Shown here: positions 62,094-64,000 of the stretch, in pieces
Position numbering within the stretch: the first letter of the stretch is position 1
How the letters are laid out: every line of letters begins with the position of its first letter
Assembly: GCF_018143015.1 (NCBI RefSeq)
Contig: NC_054741.1
Coordinates: 66,719,754-66,783,753 of the forward strand
DNA from: Lytechinus variegatus
Lineage: Eukaryota; Echinodermata; Echinoidea; Temnopleuroida; Toxopneustidae
Length of the DNA stretch: 64,000 nt
Direction of reading: 5' to 3'
Notes under the pieces: generated by a model
What the model saw: only the letters and a program-made list of their open reading frames with translations
Database searches by the model: none
What the model was told of the DNA's origin: nothing
Made by a program: the position numbers and the translations under genes

Positions 62094-64000
62094 CTGGTAA
62101 TAAAGAGCAATAAATTAAGATTTTCATGTGATGATAGGCAAAAGTGGATCCAGGGGCTGTAGCCACCACCCCATCCCCCAACCCCACTATTACGGCAAAC
62201 GTAAAAAGGACAGGATTTATCCCCAAAATTAAATAAAATAAAGATAAGAATAGTAAGAAAAATGAAGATACATAAAAAAAAATTGTATTGGAAAATTGAA
62301 AAATTTTCGGGTCATTTTACACTAATTCCTCTGGCGCTTATTAAAGAGAACTTGCGCTTAAAATGTCCGATTTGAAGCCAATATTCAAAAAGATATTTCT
62401 GGTCACGCTTCGAACTTTCATCATTTTGTATACTGATAAACCATATACATGATATATGAAAATAAAAATTATGTAATAAATTGTGATCTCACGTAATATC
62501 ATCTGACAAAGGAAAGTAGGGCATGACGATGTGCATAACTATTTTCAGAGCATATTGCTAAAGTTTAAAATCCAATAATTTTGTTTTTTGTCAGCAGATT
62601 TCGATGAAATTTTGAATTTCATTCCCTTCATGTAGAAGTAATTATTTTCAGCCCGGAATACACCCTTTAATACGTATTATTTCTACGTCCAATTAACTCA
62701 CTTTTTGTTCGCATTGTGGTTCCAAAGCAAAAGTCCACGTATTATTATCCAATGAATGGGACACCTTCAGAGATGTCACCCAACGATGCATCATATATCG
62801 CCCTTGTACAATGATACCGGTGATGAGAGAGGTTTTTCCAACATCTATCTGATCAGTCCAAATATTCATAGAAAAAAATAAAAAGTTTGATAAACACATT
62901 GGCCCGTATTCTGATAACAGGTTTAACTTAAACTCAGGTTTAAAGTTGTGGTTTAAGTATGGGAAGCCAAAAGTATCAATTTTTCATTAAGTTGTGTGTT
63001 TCTTATGTTTACTTCGCTCTTTCCTGATTCATCGATGGTGAAGACATTCATCTATTTATACTTCCTAGACAATTATGAATGATTTGAGAGCCAAATGAGC
63101 TGAAGTATGATATCTCTACTGTTAGTGATTTATGTAACAATTGGCTGTCCATACTTGAACCACGACTTTAAACCTGGGTTAAGTTGTTCATTTCTGTTTT
63201 AATGTGTACAATCGCCACTATCTTAACATTTTGCCAAGAAAAAAAAGAACGCTCCCATATTTCAAATATAAAAAAAAACACATTGGCTGGCATTGTACAT
63301 CCGTAACGTAATATGTTACGGATGTACGCACGCACCACGAACCGTCCTCTCTGCGCACTTCGATGCGAAAGTTAGTTTGGCAGAAAACGCTTTAGAGAAA
63401 GGCTTTTCTAAAACCAGCAACAAGTGCACCTACAAGGAGAGCAAATTATTTACCGGCGTCTTCGTTCGATAGTTCAGGTTCCAAAGAATCATCCCGTATC
63501 TTATTTTCTTGAAGTGAATTATTTACGCTACAGTGGACGCGGACGCGGGTTCTGTCGCGAGGCGCGATAGCGCACTGTATCTATTCCACGAACCGTCCTC
63601 TCTGTTACGATGTCCACTGTGGCGTAAATAATTAACTTCAAGAAAATATAAAGATACGGGATGAAACTTTGGAACCAGAACTTTTGAACGAAAACACGGG
63701 TAAATAATTTGCTCTCCTTGTAGGTGCACTTATTGCTGGTTTAAAAAAAACTTTTCTTTAAATGCGTTTTCTGCCAATCTAACTTTCGCATCGAAGTGCG
63801 CAGAGAGGACGGTTCGTGGTACGTGCGACGGTATAATCAAACAAATTACAACCTACTTTTATCAGCCGATTCCAAATTTGCAGTAAAATGCGTAGATACA
63901 TAAATCTTTTCGTTCATGAAGCACAGACTTTTCTGTGTGTAGACAAATGCAAATATAACGAACTCACTTTCACCCATTTGTCTGGGTCGTCCACAACGGC
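61941..64000 (-). CDS. Gene 3 (partial): last three exons of a third paralogue
   Basis: Exons visible: 64000-63968 (3' 33 bases of exon 7), 62848-62702 (exon 8) and 62093-61941 (exon 9, ending TAG). The coding parts match gene 2 exons 7-9 at every base I compared. The gene continues past the right edge of the window. Under the crossing-over model its exons 3-6 should resemble gene 2, and its exons 1-2 should be the original, diverged ones. Confidence 0.85.
62702..62848 (-). CDS. Gene 3 exon 8
   Basis: Encodes the same 49 residues as gene 2 exon 8, with the same splice sites. It is the copy B counterpart, offset 23481 bases. Confidence 0.88.
63336..63818. mobile_element. Fold-back MITE with CACGAACCGTCC ends, copy B
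   Basis: Counterpart of 39851-40331 in gene 3 intron 7; its right end keeps the full TTCGTG. Confidence 0.85.
63968..64000 (-). CDS. Gene 3 exon 7 (cut by the window edge)
   Basis: Only the 3' 33 bases are present, encoding the end of the exon (..DDPDKWVK) before a GTGAGT donor, as in gene 2. Confidence 0.8.

Larger units (their letters stand above)
49834..64000. repeat. Recent tandem segmental duplication, copy B (continues past window)
   Basis: It directly abuts copy A. It carries gene 2 exons 1-2, the intergenic region and gene 3 exons 9-7. The junction is intron 2 sequence where left-side similarity to gene 1 drops to roughly 80%, while right-side similarity is near total (from TGAACACAGTTATGAGCG on). 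Confidence 0.93.

Overview
The window is eukaryotic, AT-rich DNA. Coding exons are short and far apart, and most of the sequence is introns and intergenic DNA packed with small inverted-repeat transposons, SINEs and fold-back elements. The repeat families (TTAA-flanked MITEs, the GTCTCACCTGCAT family, tRNA-like SINEs) and a secreted protein combining a scavenger-receptor-like module with discoidin domains suggest a marine invertebrate deuterostome, most likely an echinoderm. I cannot fix the class.

All genes I can support are on the minus strand and form one tandem family. Gene 1 (31122 down to 2906, 9 coding exons, 514 codons) and gene 2 (54624 down to 38462, 9 exons, 516 codons) look complete, with agreeing splice phases at every junction. 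Gene 3 shows only its last three coding exons (64000 down to 61941). The predicted protein has a signal peptide, a short Cys-containing module, a divergent SRCR-like domain and two F5/8 type C (discoidin) domains. It should be secreted; its ligand is unknown.

Layout: 1-666 transposon with tandem repeats; 667-2905 3' flank; 2906-31122 gene 1, whose introns are swollen by insertions; 31123-38461 intergenic with a TATA-type promoter for gene 1; 38462-54624 gene 2; 54625-61940 intergenic, nearly identical to 31123-38461; 61941-64000 3' part of gene 3.

Two duplication layers are visible. An older one relates gene 1 (with its 3' flank) to gene 2 exons 3-9; exons differ by up to about 18% and many transposons are unique to one copy, so empty sites can be read directly. 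A recent one makes 27311-49833 and 49834-64000 nearly identical. Its breakpoint lies in intron 2, at homologous sites of genes 1 and 2, which is what unequal crossing-over would give. Gene 2 is therefore a chimera: promoter and exons 1-2 copied from gene 1, exons 3-9 from an older paralogue whose original continues as gene 3. One solo LTR (51572-52540) entered copy B after this event.
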